Source: Streptomyces sp. WP-1 (GTDB lineage Bacteria; Actinomycetota; Actinomycetes; Streptomycetales; Streptomycetaceae). From it: a stretch of 64,000 nt of DNA. The notes under the pieces were generated by a model. That model was not told where the DNA came from and searched no databases. It was given only the letters and a program-made list of their open reading frames with translations. Where the stretch lies: assembly GCF_030450125.1 (NCBI RefSeq), contig NZ_CP123923.1:7473001-7537000 (forward strand), written 5' to 3'. Positions 1 to 8,408 of the stretch are shown piece after piece; the first letter of the stretch is position 1; every line of letters begins with the position of its first letter. A program made the translations under genes and the position numbers.

Positions 1-198
1 GTGGGCGTGGGCGGCGGCGCTCGCGGCGGCCACCACGTGAGCCGGGGCGGTACGCGACGCGGAGGCCGTGATCGCGTGGGAAGCGGCCGGGGTGGAGTGG
101 GGAGCGGCCGAGGCGGAGCCGAGCGTGCCGGCGGTCAATGCGGCTGTCGACGCCATGACAACCGTGACGGTCAGCGTGCATATGGGAGATCTGCGCAC
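1..198 (-). CDS. Secreted protein, N-terminal part only (runs off the window)
   Basis: An open frame reads leftward from GTG at 198 and is still open at base 1 (66 codons). It begins with Arg-Arg, then a hydrophobic stretch rich in Val, Thr and Ala and an AxA-type cleavage site (GSASA/AP), a typical Sec signal peptide. The following Ala/His/Ser/Pro-rich stretch resembles the linker of Streptomyces cell-wall hydrolases, but the functional domain lies outside the window and cannot be named. The start is supported by an AAAGG ribosome-binding site about 8 nt upstream and by the structured leader at 199-299. Family unknown; that this is an exported protein is fairly sure. Confidence 0.6.
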   Translation of the reverse strand, partial: MRRSPICTLTVTVVMASTAALTAGTLGSASAAPHSTPAASHAITASASRTAPAHVVAAASAAAHAH

Positions 199-299
199 GA
201 AAAGTGCCTTTCGCTGTGGGGGAGCGCAGGAGATTCACCGCCCGGTCGAAGGTGGGAATCTCCTGTGAAAACCTTGTGGGTTCTGGGGCGGCACTTTTC
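199..299 (-). promoter_or_regulatory. Structured mRNA leader that can sequester the ribosome-binding site
   Basis: On the minus strand the leader of the secreted-protein gene is enclosed by a perfect 10-bp inverted repeat, arms 199-208 and 290-299 (GGCACTTTTC on one side). The 3' arm abuts the GTG start at 198 and overlaps the AAAGG ribosome-binding site. Inside is a second strong hairpin with arms about 228-239 and 251-264 (GGAGATTC/GAATCTCC core). A closing stem with an internal hairpin directly before a start codon suggests a cis-regulatory RNA controlling translation. Streptomyces cell-wall hydrolase genes often carry c-di-AMP (ydaO) riboswitches, but I could not match that consensus, so the ligand is unknown. 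Confidence 0.5.
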
Positions 300-555
300 C
301 CCGAAAGGCGCCGTCACCGGAAGATCAGAGGGGGAGTCAAACCCCTTCCTTTAGCGGCTCTTTACCGCAGTTGCACGGGCGGTGACGCCCGGGTGACGGA
401 AAGGGAGGGAAGAAAGCCGCTTTCACCGGCGCTTCCGGCTGGATTCAACAAGCAGCCCTGAAACGGCAGTTAAGGGGCAGGTGCGTCAGCCGTACGCGCA
501 CGGTTACCCCAGCGTCGTCCTCAATTCCGGGTCCTGCGAACACGCCCTCGTGCGA
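300..555. other. Intergenic region without a recognised gene
   Basis: This stretch lies between the divergent secreted-protein gene and the serine-hydrolase pseudogene. It is purine-rich in part (AAAGGGAGGGAAGAAAG near 400-415) and probably holds the promoter and upstream leader of the minus-strand gene. No convincing open frame or tRNA was seen. Confidence 0.4.
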
Positions 556-579
556 AGGAACTCAAAGGGGGCACTTTTC

Positions 580-1371
580 ATGCCTTACCGGATATCCGGC
601 CGGGGTGGCCCACTCGCGGCCGACCTCGGCGCCGCTGCGCTCCTGTCGGCCGTGAGGGCCGCCCCGGTCACCGCCGCACTGACCGCCGTGAGTTGTACGT
701 CGGCCAGGGCGGCCTCGCCGACAAGCTGACGAAGGACATCTACCGCCGCTCTGGCGAACCGCACCGGCACGGTCGCCGTCGGCCTGTACGACCGCGGTAC
801 GAAGACCACCCGTACGCTGCGGGCCACCACCGCCTTCGACTCGGCCGGCACCGTCAAGGTGACCGAGCTGCTCGCGGCCCTGCTGTGGGACGCCAAGGAG
901 AACGGCCGGTATCTGATCGACATCGAGTCCGATCCGGCCACGGCCATGATCGCTCGGACAACGACGCCATCAGCGCGTTGTGGAAGCGGCTCGGCGACGC
1001 CAAGACCAAGGGGTTCCTGGCCGCCGCCGGCATGACGAAGGCCGTGCCCGGCGCCGACGGCTACCGGAGCCTCACCCAGGAGAACGTCACCGCCGAGCAG
1101 AAGCTGCTCCAGCTCGGCACCGCCAAGAACAGCGTGCTGAGCGACAACTCCCTCTTCTACGCCTCAAGTTGATGGGCCAGGTCGTCCCCGAGCAGCGCCG
1201 GGGGCCCCGGCAGGTGCCCCGCCACCGTCGCCGTACACGTCGAGAACGGCTGGCTGGAGCGGGCCACGCACGGCTGGCGGGTGCACAGCCTGGGCGCCTT
1301 CGAGGGTGCGGGCCACGACTACACGCTCAGCGTGTTCACCCAGGACGACAGCAGCATGGACTTCGGCGTCG
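580..1371 (+). pseudogene. Decayed serine hydrolase (class A beta-lactamase-like)
   Basis: Pieces of one protein appear in successive frames. A signal-like N-terminus starts at ATG 580; then LADKLTKDIY; then a core with TGTVAVGLYDRGTKTT and FDSAGTVKV; then SDNDAISALWKRLG onward; then a tail with ENGWLERATHGWRVHS and GHDYTLSVFTQDD. At least three frameshifts separate them. The expected SxxK nucleophile region reads GTVK, so even the catalytic serine seems lost. The start is preceded by AAAGGGGGCACTTTTC, the same bases (GGCACTTTTC) that precede the start of the divergent secreted gene at 198. Residual similarity is to secreted Streptomyces serine hydrolases; the family call is from memory of that pattern. 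Confidence 0.65.
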
Positions 1372-1789
1372 ACATGAATGGCGCCAGCCATCGTATGGAC
1401 GGCCCCTCACGTCCCCCTTCCCCGCGATGGGTGGCTCCTGGTCCGAGCGCTTCGACCTGCTGACGAATCTGCCGGGTCGGGGGACGCGGTCGTCGGCCAC
1501 GACGCCGGGATCGGCAACGGCGCGACGGTGATGCCCGGAGTGCGGATCGGCCATGGCGCGCTCGTCGCCAGCGGCGCTGCGGTCACGTGCGACGTGCCCG
1601 ACTACGGGATGGCGGGCGGCAATCCGGCCGCGACTGGCCCGCATCCGGTACGACGACGCGGATGCCGCCCGGCTCCTGGCGGTGGCGTGGGACCGGCCGG
1701 TGGAGCACATCACCGAGCACGTGCGCGCTATCTTGTCGGGCGGCATCGCCGAGTTGGAGGCCGCCGCTCCCCAACTCGCGCCTGCCTGA
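1372..1789 (+). pseudogene. Decayed Vat/CatB-type xenobiotic O-acetyltransferase
   Basis: Hexapeptide-repeat acetyltransferase fragments lie in three frames: MNGASHRMDG at 1372, then SPFPAMGGSWSERFDLL, then VVGHDAGIGNGATVMPGV with GHGALVASGAAVT and GGNP, then a C-terminal helix region with VEHITEHVRAIL. These match the streptogramin/chloramphenicol acetyltransferase family (left-handed beta-helix). The N-terminal third is missing and two or more frameshifts interrupt the rest, so it should be inactive. It begins exactly where the serine-hydrolase remnant stops, suggesting an old deletion fused two decaying genes. Confidence 0.7.
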
Positions 1790-1828
1790 CGCCCGTAGCG
1801 CGGCCCGGGGCCCGGGCAGGCCCGGTGT

Positions 1829-2335
1829 TCAGTCCTCGTCCTCCAGCCGGGCCAGCCGGGCCGTCACGTCGTCGGCGAGCCGGGTCAGCAGGCGGGCGAG
1901 GTCGTCGCGGTCCTGCGGGGCCCAGTCGGTGAGCGCGTCGGCGAACCAGCCGAGGATCGAGGTCAGGTACCGGTCGGCCGCCTCCCGGCCGGTCTCGGTG
2001 GGTTCGACGAGGCTGGCGCGTCGGTCGTGGGGGTCCGCGACGCGCCGTACCAGACCGCGCTTCTCCAGGGTCTGGACCTGACGGGTGATGTGCGGGCCGA
2101 CGACCTGCATGCGTTCGGCGATCTCGCCGATCCGCAGCGCCCCGTCGGCCGTGCGCAGAGAGAGCAGGACGCCGATCGCGGGCCGGTCGAGGGTGAGGCC
2201 CGCCGCCTCGACGGCCCGCTCGACGAGGCGGCCCTTGCTGAAGGCGGCGCTGAGCTGGGTGATCCGGGGCAACACGGTGAGCAGGTCGGAGTGGGGAGTC
2301 TCCGGTCCGGACGCCCCGGGGGAGTCGGGGGTCAT
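1829..2335 (-). CDS. MarR-family transcriptional regulator
   Basis: A 168-residue protein of normal MarR length. The winged helix is clear: a recognition region around IGEIAERMQVVGPHITRQV is followed by a wing with VRRVADPHDRRASLVEPTE (the DxRxxxV/L hallmark). It is divergent from the FAD monooxygenase at 2467, a common arrangement in which MarR represses both genes and is released by a phenolic or drug-like ligand. Repeated ATACCT-type sequences in the shared promoter region are candidate binding sites. The ligand is unknown. Confidence 0.9.
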   Translation of the reverse strand: MTPDSPGASGPETPHSDLLTVLPRITQLSAAFSKGRLVERAVEAAGLTLDRPAIGVLLSLRTADGALRIGEIAERMQVVGPHITRQVQTLEKRGLVRRVADPHDRRASLVEPTETGREAADRYLTSILGWFADALTDWAPQDRDDLARLLTRLADDVTARLARLEDED

Positions 2336-2340
2336 GGCAC

Positions 2341-2432
2341 CTCCATTTACATACCTGAGTCAGTTATCTATATTGACGGGGAGGGTTCGTGTCGGCCACT
2401 GCCGCATGACCTTTAAAAGGATACCTAAGGTA
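2341..2432. promoter_or_regulatory. Divergent promoter region with candidate MarR operators
   Basis: Between the MarR and monooxygenase starts the DNA becomes AT-rich. It contains ATACCTGAGTCAGTTAT near 2348-2364 and the 11-bp palindrome TACCTAAGGTA at 2422-2432. Both share ATACCT. They are plausible operators for the adjacent MarR protein; this is inference from symmetry and position. Confidence 0.5.
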
Positions 2433-2466
2433 GGCATCTTCCATCCGGCGAAAGGCTTGGTCCACC

Positions 2467-3690
2467 ATGTCTCGCACCTCCCGCCCGGTGCGCCGCGTCC
2501 TGATCTCCGGGGCGAGCATCGCGGGTCCCGCACTCGCCCACTGGCTCGACCGCTACGGCTTCGAGGTCACCGTCGTGGAGAAGGCCCCGACCGTGCGCGG
2601 CGGCGGCTACGCCATCGACATACGCGGCACCGCCCGCGAGGCCTTGGACCGTATGGGCCTGCTGCCGCGGTTGCGGGCCGCGCACGTCGACACCCAGCGC
2701 ATCACGTTCATCGACGCGGCGGGTGAGCCGGTCGGCTCGCTCGCGCCCGAGCAGATGACCGGCGGCGCGGCCGGCCTCGACCTGGAGGTCCGGCGCGGCG
2801 ACCTGGCCGACGTGCTGTACACGCCGCTGCGCGACCGGGTCGAGTTCCTCTTCGAGGACTCCATCGCCACGCTGGACGACGACGGCGACGCGGTGCACGT
2901 GGTGTTCGACAGCGGCGCCCGCCGCAGCTTCGATCTGGTCATCGGGGCGGACGGACTGCATTCGAACACGCGTCGGCTGGTGTTCGGCCCCGAGGAGCCC
3001 TTCCACCACTACCTCGGGCACGTCTTCGCGGGCTTCACCCTGCCGAACGAGTTCGGGCTCGAGCACGAGGCCGCGATCTGGAACGAGCCGGGCCGCAGCG
3101 CGGTGCTGTACGCCCACGAGCCGTCCGAGCGGCTGCACGGCTTCCTCACCTTCACCCGCGAGACGCCCCCCTTCGAGGCGTTCCGCGACCCGCGGGCGCA
3201 GCGCGAGCTGGTTGCGGCCCGCTTCCCGGAGCGGGTGTGGCACCTGCCGCGCCTGGTGGCGGCGATGCGGGAGGCCGACGACCTGTTCTTCGACATCGTC
3301 AGCCAGATCCACCTGCCCAAGTGGTCGCACGGCCGGGTGGCACTGGCCGGTGACGCCGCGCACGCCACCTCGTTCCTGTCCGGGCAGGGGTCGAGCGTCG
3401 CGCTGGTGGGCGCCTACGTCCTGGCCGGCGAGCTGGCCACGCACGCCGGCCACCAGGAGGCCTTCGCCGCGTACGAGCGCCGGATGCGGCCCTTCGCGGA
3501 GCGCAACCAGGCACTGGCCACCGGGGGCGGCACCGTGGTCACGCCCACCACACGCGAGCAACTGGAGGCCCGCAACGCGGTGGTGCGGGACCCCGCGTCG
3601 GCGGCGCGGGCCCTGGTGACGGCGGGCGCGGAGGAGGGGCGTGCGGCGCATTCCGGGCTGCTGCTGCCCGACTACGGCGCGGCCGGCTGA
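2467..3690 (+). CDS. FAD-dependent aromatic-type monooxygenase
   Basis: A 407-residue flavoprotein of the p-hydroxybenzoate hydroxylase/TetX group, expected to hydroxylate an aromatic or drug-like substrate with NAD(P)H and O2. Visible motifs are the N-terminal dinucleotide fold VLISGASIAGPALAHWL, the DG motif in VIGADGLHSNTR near residue 165, and the GD motif VALAGDAAHATSFLSGQG near residue 290 that contacts FAD ribose. Length is typical. It is controlled by the divergent MarR gene. The substrate cannot be told; detoxification of an antibiotic or phenolic compound is the usual role in this arrangement. Confidence 0.9.
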   Translation: MSRTSRPVRRVLISGASIAGPALAHWLDRYGFEVTVVEKAPTVRGGGYAIDIRGTAREALDRMGLLPRLRAAHVDTQRITFIDAAGEPVGSLAPEQMTGGAAGLDLEVRRGDLADVLYTPLRDRVEFLFEDSIATLDDDGDAVHVVFDSGARRSFDLVIGADGLHSNTRRLVFGPEEPFHHYLGHVFAGFTLPNEFGLEHEAAIWNEPGRSAVLYAHEPSERLHGFLTFTRETPPFEAFRDPRAQRELVAARFPERVWHLPRLVAAMREADDLFFDIVSQIHLPKWSHGRVALAGDAAHATSFLSGQGSSVALVGAYVLAGELATHAGHQEAFAAYERRMRPFAERNQALATGGGTVVTPTTREQLEARNAVVRDPASAARALVTAGAEEGRAAHSGLLLPDYGAAG

Positions 3691-3704
3691 CCGGCGGCCG
3701 CCGG

Positions 3705-4321
3705 CCGCATCCCCATCTCGGCGACGCGCTGCCGGAGCTGCTGCTCGGTTTCCTCGGGCTGCGGGCTGCCCGCTCACTCGGCGCCCTGCGCACAGTCCGG
3801 GGGCCCGGCCGCACGGTGCGCGCCGTTGCCAGTTCCGGCTCCAGCACACGCGCGGGCCTCGGTACACGGAGCGCGGCCGCATTCCCGGCCACGGAGCGCC
3901 GCAGGGTCGGCGGCGCCGACCACAACTTCCTCGTCTGCGCGTCCCGGTCGGCCGGTTCGGCGACGAGCAGGTGGGCGTGCACGCTGGAACACCCCCGCGT
4001 CGGCGGGGAGGACGACCGTGCCGTACAGCGGCGCCGCCACCGTCACCGTCGACGTCGTGCGGGGCACCGCGAACCAGCCACAGGTCGACGCGCTCGCGCC
4101 GGTACCGACGAAATCCTGACACCGAAGAGGCGGATGAGCCGAAGAGGCAGATGAACTGCCCTGTCGGGCAGAGTTACGACAGGACGGGTGTCCGCATGGT
4201 GCAACGCCACTGATGAGGCGCGCGTCGCGGGACAGGGGGTCCTTCGCTCCGCCGGCCGGCGCTTCCGGATGCGATGCCGGTGGTTCTACCTTCGATGTCA
4301 TCGTCTCGGTGAGGGGCATCG
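3705..4321. other. Intergenic stretch with only doubtful coding remnants
   Basis: A perfect 14-bp palindrome CCGGCGGCCGCCGG (3691-3704) follows the monooxygenase stop and may end transcription. Beyond it, minus-strand frames give short plausible pieces such as STVTVAAPLYGTVVLPADA and AHLLVAEPADRDAQTRKLW in different frames, possibly a heavily decayed gene I cannot identify. A GAGGGG ribosome-binding site just before 4322 serves the next gene. Confidence 0.35.
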
Positions 4322-6526
4322 ATGAGAGCGCACGACAGGAAGCGTTCGGAAGCCGCGGACGGCCGGGAAAAGACCGTCCGCCCGGCCGCGCCCGGCGGAT
4401 TACTGGGGTTGCAGGCGAGCGTCGGCAACCAGGCGGTGCTGAGGATGATGCGCCGCGAGCGGGAAGGGGACGAGCCTCGCCGGGGGGAGGCCGTGCAGCG
4501 CGCCGATGCCGAGGCGGGCTCGCACGCTCCCGACCGCTCCGACGTGGAGGCCGGTCTGCGCGAGCCGGGCCGCCCTCTGGACCACGCGACGCGGGTCCGC
4601 AAGGAGGAGCAGTTCCAGGCCGACCTGTCCGATGTCCGGCTGCACACCGGCCCGTCCGCGGCACAGGCCGCAGCCGCCGTTCAGGCCCGGGCGTTCACCG
4701 TGGGCCAGGACATCGTGATCGGTGAAGGGGGCGGTGACGCCCAGACGTTGGACCACGAGTTGACGCACGCGGTCCGCAACCGGCAGCGGGCCTCGGTCGG
4801 GCATCCGACGGGCGGTGGGTTCAACATGACGCGCCCGGACGACGGCGAGGAACGGGAGGCGGAGTCCAACGCCTCGCGGATGCGCTCCGGCGGCACCAGC
4901 ACGGTCCTGGGTGAGGGAGCGGGCCGCCGGGGTGCCGTTGAGGGCCACGGTCACGCTGACGCCCGGTCCGCGGAGACGGCGGTCCAGCGCACGGGGCCGA
5001 CCGACACCGCCGAGGAGTCCGTCACCGAGGCGGCCGGACCGGCGGAGGAAGCGGCTCCCAAGGGCAAGGAGATCATCGCCCGCCTCAGCCAGTCGATCGA
5101 GCAGAACACCGTTCAGAAGAAGTCCAAACGGAACATCTTCGCCCCCGGAACGTGGTGGCCCGAGCAGTGGATGGTCCAGGGCCCCGCCCGGCTGCGGAAG
5201 AACCTGGACCGGAGGGTGATGCGGGGTGAGGCGTTCAGCGATCAGGACCTGGAGGACATCAGGCAGCTCTCCTCGGTCAACCAGCGGTGGCTCAAAGACG
5301 TGGGGATCGGCACGTACGACGAGGCCGAGAAGTACACCGAGGGGCCGTTCAGCGACTGGTTGAAACTGGCCGCCGGCAAACGCGTCCTCACCGCGACCCT
5401 GGCCGTCCGCAAGAACCACCCGGCCCTGCGTGCCCCGGGGATCAACACGCCGACGGACCCGGCCTACACGCTCGGCCGGTTCATGCTCACCCAGGCGCCC
5501 GGCACCACGCCGGAGGAACGGCAGGACCTGGAGCAGGAGCGCAACCAGCAGATCCGGGACACCGCCGTCGACACCCTGTATCCGGAGGGCATGGCCGACG
5601 CGCGCCGGCACGGGGATGCCGTACCGGCCGAGGGCGCCGCGCTGGGCAAGGGCAAGGGCAAGGCCCCCGACTACGCGAAGAAGGACGCCCAGGGCCGTGA
5701 GATGCTCACCAAGATCCTCCTTGTGCTGCGGCACGGGCTGGAGCTCTACGATCCGGCGAAGCGCAAGCACGAAGCCGACTACGAGAAGGACGTCATCCGC
5801 GCGCTGGCCCACGGCGGTCGCGTCAACATCCGTATACCTGCTCTGAGTTCGAAGGATGAGGCGGCCTACCAGCTCCCGCACTTCCTGGGCGTGACCAAGG
5901 ACGACACCAAGGGAGAGCCCGCGGACGGCGTGACGGAACGGGACTTCGCCACCCACCGCACCTCCATCGGCGCCAACAAGGGGGAAAAGCCCGGCAAGTT
6001 CGAGGAGAAGGGCGGCATCAAGGCGTCCCTCACGAACAAGCTCTCCGTCGGCGCCGCCAGCCCCAAGCTGTGGGGCCAGGACATCTCCGGCGGCGGATTC
6101 GGCTCCAAGGACTGGAACGGCAACATGGTCCTTCCGAACGGCTCGTACGGCCACGTCCTGCTGGTCTACCACCGCCCCACCACGGAGAAGGACGGCTCCC
6201 TCCAGATCGGCATCGAGACCATCGCACCGCACGCGGACAGCCCGGTCGGCTACGAGCACGACTTCCGCTCCACCGAGGCGACCTCGAACCCCGAGTCGGT
6301 CCTGCACGGTCACAAGGCGGACAAGGTCGGCTCCGGCGGCCTCGGCAAGAACGAACGCCTCGTCGACCTGCGGGCGATGGGCGCCTCCCACCCCAGCGGC
6401 GACTGGCGAACCTACCTGGACGAGATCCAGCGCGACTGGGAGAGCGCACTCGCCAAGACCGACGAGGTCTCGCCGCAACGCCGAGCCTTGTACGAGGAGT
6501 TGGTCGGCCCCCGCGCCAGGGCGTGA
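4322..6526 (+). CDS. DUF4157 (eCIS core domain) protein, probable injection-system cargo or toxin
   Basis: 734 residues. Near residues 27-42 is LLGLQASVGNQAVLRM, matching the short LQxxxGNxAV element that starts many proteins linked to extracellular contractile injection systems (eCIS). Residues about 85-155 form a DUF4157 domain (RPLDHATRVRKEEQF, DVRLHTG, QARAFTVGQDIVIG) ending in the zincin-like HELTH (145-149). A charged linker follows. The C-terminal ~460 residues, with PEQWMVQGPARLRKNLDRR and LPNGSYGHVLLVYHR, match no domain I know and are the likely effector part. No signal peptide is seen, as expected for eCIS cargo. No contractile sheath, tube or ATPase gene lies in the window. Start chosen at ATG 4322 with GAGGGG 6 nt upstream. 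Confidence 0.8.
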   Translation: MRAHDRKRSEAADGREKTVRPAAPGGLLGLQASVGNQAVLRMMRREREGDEPRRGEAVQRADAEAGSHAPDRSDVEAGLREPGRPLDHATRVRKEEQFQADLSDVRLHTGPSAAQAAAAVQARAFTVGQDIVIGEGGGDAQTLDHELTHAVRNRQRASVGHPTGGGFNMTRPDDGEEREAESNASRMRSGGTSTVLGEGAGRRGAVEGHGHADARSAETAVQRTGPTDTAEESVTEAAGPAEEAAPKGKEIIARLSQSIEQNTVQKKSKRNIFAPGTWWPEQWMVQGPARLRKNLDRRVMRGEAFSDQDLEDIRQLSSVNQRWLKDVGIGTYDEAEKYTEGPFSDWLKLAAGKRVLTATLAVRKNHPALRAPGINTPTDPAYTLGRFMLTQAPGTTPEERQDLEQERNQQIRDTAVDTLYPEGMADARRHGDAVPAEGAALGKGKGKAPDYAKKDAQGREMLTKILLVLRHGLELYDPAKRKHEADYEKDVIRALAHGGRVNIRIPALSSKDEAAYQLPHFLGVTKDDTKGEPADGVTERDFATHRTSIGANKGEKPGKFEEKGGIKASLTNKLSVGAASPKLWGQDISGGGFGSKDWNGNMVLPNGSYGHVLLVYHRPTTEKDGSLQIGIETIAPHADSPVGYEHDFRSTEATSNPESVLHGHKADKVGSGGLGKNERLVDLRAMGASHPSGDWRTYLDEIQRDWESALAKTDEVSPQRRALYEELVGPRARA

Positions 6527-6546
6527 CACCGGCGCCGCGGTGGCCG

Positions 6547-6590
6547 AGTCCCGGTGCGGCAGCCGCGGTAGCCGTGGCGGCACCGGGACT
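6547..6590 (+). terminator. Hairpin terminator after the DUF4157 gene
   Basis: Perfect 11-bp arms AGTCCCGGTGC (6547-6557) and GCACCGGGACT (6580-6590) enclose a loop that itself can pair. It begins about 20 nt after the stop codon. No U-tract, as is usual in Streptomyces. Confidence 0.6.
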
Positions 6591-6635
6591 GGCGCGTGCC
6601 CCTCCGGGGTCGGGCGTCGTCCGCCTGGCCGGGCA

Positions 6636-6900
6636 TCACCCGGTGCCGGCTCGGTGTCCGGGACCCAGGACGACTGGTGCGGAAAGCTCGCACCACACCG
6701 TCTTGCCGTCTGACCCCGGTTCCGCTCCCCATCTCTCCGCCGGCGCCGCGACGAGCGCCAGTCCGCGTCCGTACTCCTGCGTCTCCGTCGCGGCTCGGAT
6801 GACGGGCAGGGTCCGGTTGTTCGGGTCCCTCACCTCGATGCGGGCGCGGTCGTGGTCGCCTGCCGCCGCAGTCCCCCGTACCGTCACCGGCGTTTCTGCT
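6636..6900 (-). pseudogene. C-terminal fragment of a HATPase (RsbW-like) ATP-binding protein
   Basis: The frame encodes TVRGTAAAGDHDRARIEVRD, then PNNRTLPVIRAATETQEYGRG, LALVAAPAERWG and KTVWCEL. This is the N-, G1- and G2-box end of the small anti-sigma-factor-type kinases common in Streptomyces. The N-terminal half, with the conserved helix and VSELVTNA-type motif, is absent upstream, so this is a truncated gene. It would have bound ATP and a sigma factor or antagonist. Confidence 0.6.
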
Positions 6901-7432
6901 GCGTCAAAAGCCCGAGCAGCTGCGGATACTCGGGGCCAGGGCGGCGGGCCGCGGTCTGCGGCAGGCAGGATGAACAGACAATGGCGTCAACTGCTGCCGC
7001 TACCGTGGACGCTGCTGCCACGAGCGCGATGGCCCTGGGTGTTCCGCTTCCTCCGCCGCAGCCGTGCGATGGCCTGTCCCCGGTCGAACCGGTCCGGTGC
7101 CAGCGCGGACTGCTCATGCTCGGTCAGAGGCAGGTCGCGCACCGGAACACCGTGGCGCCGGAATAGCGCGGCCAGCCGCTCGGAGGTGACGAGGGTGACC
7201 CCTACCCCCGTGGCCTGCAGGCGAACGCTCAGCACGGCGTACGGCGGCGCGCGTCCCTGTAGCTGCCCCACGCCACCAGCAGCACTCTTATCCAGGCGAG
7301 TATGGGCACTGAACCGGTGCCCCAAGAGGGGAACAGTGCCACTGTGCCCTGCGGCGGCAACGTTTCACCCATACGAGTGATCGGGCCCGCGACCTCCGGA
7401 TACGGGCGGCGGCCCCCGGCTACACACGGCCC
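6901..7432. other. Region with an unidentified minus-strand protein fragment
   Basis: About 7000-7325 on the minus strand carries a plausible but unrecognised segment (GVTLVTSERLAALFRRHG, VPVRDLPLTEHEQSALAPDR) without a good start or full domain. The rest, up to the hydrolase start at 7433, holds no recognisable feature. Confidence 0.3.
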
Positions 7433-8374
7433 ATGACCTCTTCTCCCTCGTACGGCGAGGCCACGGAGCACAGACTGAACTTCAACGGCTACGGGTACCT
7501 CGTCCGCACCGCCGTCGCGCCCGACACGGGCACCGGACCGGAGCTGACGACCGAGCCCTTGATCCTCCTCGGCGGCTCCTCGCAGGATCGCTTCTCCTGG
7601 CTGCGATACGAGCAGCGCCTCCTGCCCCACACCACCGTGGTCACCCTGGAACTCCCCGGGTACGGGGAGGCGGACCCGCTGCCGGTCGAACACGGGATGG
7701 ACTTCCTGGCCGACACGGTCCAGCACACCGCCCGGACACTGTCCCTCGGCCGCGTCAACGTCTTCGGAGCGTGCTTCGGAGCCGCCATCGCCCTGCGCCT
7801 GGCGCAGCGGCACCCCGAAAGCGTCGCCCGCCTGATGCTGGGCGGCACCGCCAGGACGACCTCCCCCGAGTACCGGGAGGCATCCGGACGGTGGCGCACC
7901 ATGGCCGAGGACCGGGACTTCGACGCGCTGGCCCAGGACATGGTCAAGCAGTTCATGGCCCCGGACGGCCACGGATTCGTGCGCCGCAAGGCCGCCGTGG
8001 CGCGGCTGATGCGCCAGAGGTTCGCGACCCTCACCGAACGTGAGCTGGCCATGGACATGGTGCATCACGAACGGCTGCTCACTCACCCCTGGAGCGTGCC
8101 CGAACCGGATGTCACCGCCCCGGTCCTGGTGTTCACGGGGGAGTTCGACACCATCACCCCGCCCCCGATCGGCCGGAGCGTCGCCAAGGAACTCGGCGGC
8201 CGGTTCACCACCATCAAGGAGTCCGACCACCTCGTCCAGATCGAACGGGACACCGAACTCGCCGACCTGATCGGCCACTTCTTCACCGACCAGCCGCTCG
8301 ACAAGCTCCCCTACCTGAACCCGGTGGAGTCCTTCGTCCGGGCAGCCGCAGGGACACTCACACCGATGGCCTGA
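7433..8374 (+). CDS. Alpha/beta hydrolase with a cysteine at the nucleophile elbow
   Basis: 313 residues with the alpha/beta-hydrolase order: an oxyanion region LILLGGSSQDRFSW, a strand PHTTVVTLELPGYGEAD, the nucleophile elbow FGACFGAA (Cys114), an acid in FTGEFDTITPP (about residue 237) and a histidine in KESDHLVQIE (about residue 265). Most relatives have Ser or Asp at the elbow; Cys is known from dienelactone hydrolases and some acyltransfer enzymes. The C-terminal NPVESFVRAAAG tail is unusual. It stands alone between decayed DNA and a terminator hairpin at 8375. The substrate is unknown. The start lacks a strong ribosome-binding site. Confidence 0.8.
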   Translation: MTSSPSYGEATEHRLNFNGYGYLVRTAVAPDTGTGPELTTEPLILLGGSSQDRFSWLRYEQRLLPHTTVVTLELPGYGEADPLPVEHGMDFLADTVQHTARTLSLGRVNVFGACFGAAIALRLAQRHPESVARLMLGGTARTTSPEYREASGRWRTMAEDRDFDALAQDMVKQFMAPDGHGFVRRKAAVARLMRQRFATLTERELAMDMVHHERLLTHPWSVPEPDVTAPVLVFTGEFDTITPPPIGRSVAKELGGRFTTIKESDHLVQIERDTELADLIGHFFTDQPLDKLPYLNPVESFVRAAAGTLTPMA

Positions 8375-8408
8375 CCTGGTATCGACCGGGAGAGAACTCT
8401 CCGCCAGG
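8375..8408 (+). terminator. Hairpin terminator after the alpha/beta hydrolase
   Basis: Directly after the stop, CCTGG (8375-8379) pairs with CCAGG (8404-8408), and an inner GGAGAG/CTCTCC stem (8389-8402) has a 2-nt gap. Its position fits a terminator. Confidence 0.55.

Noticed and set aside
199..480. c-di-AMP (ydaO) riboswitch before the secreted-protein gene
   Set aside because: Common in Streptomyces cell-wall hydrolase leaders, but the conserved blocks I know (for example the CAGCTCACCTCGCAGG-like part) were not found. Only strong stems are visible.
3774..4664. Long minus-strand frame opposite the DUF4157 gene start
   Set aside because: Composition-driven; it overlaps the convincing plus-strand gene and has no domain.
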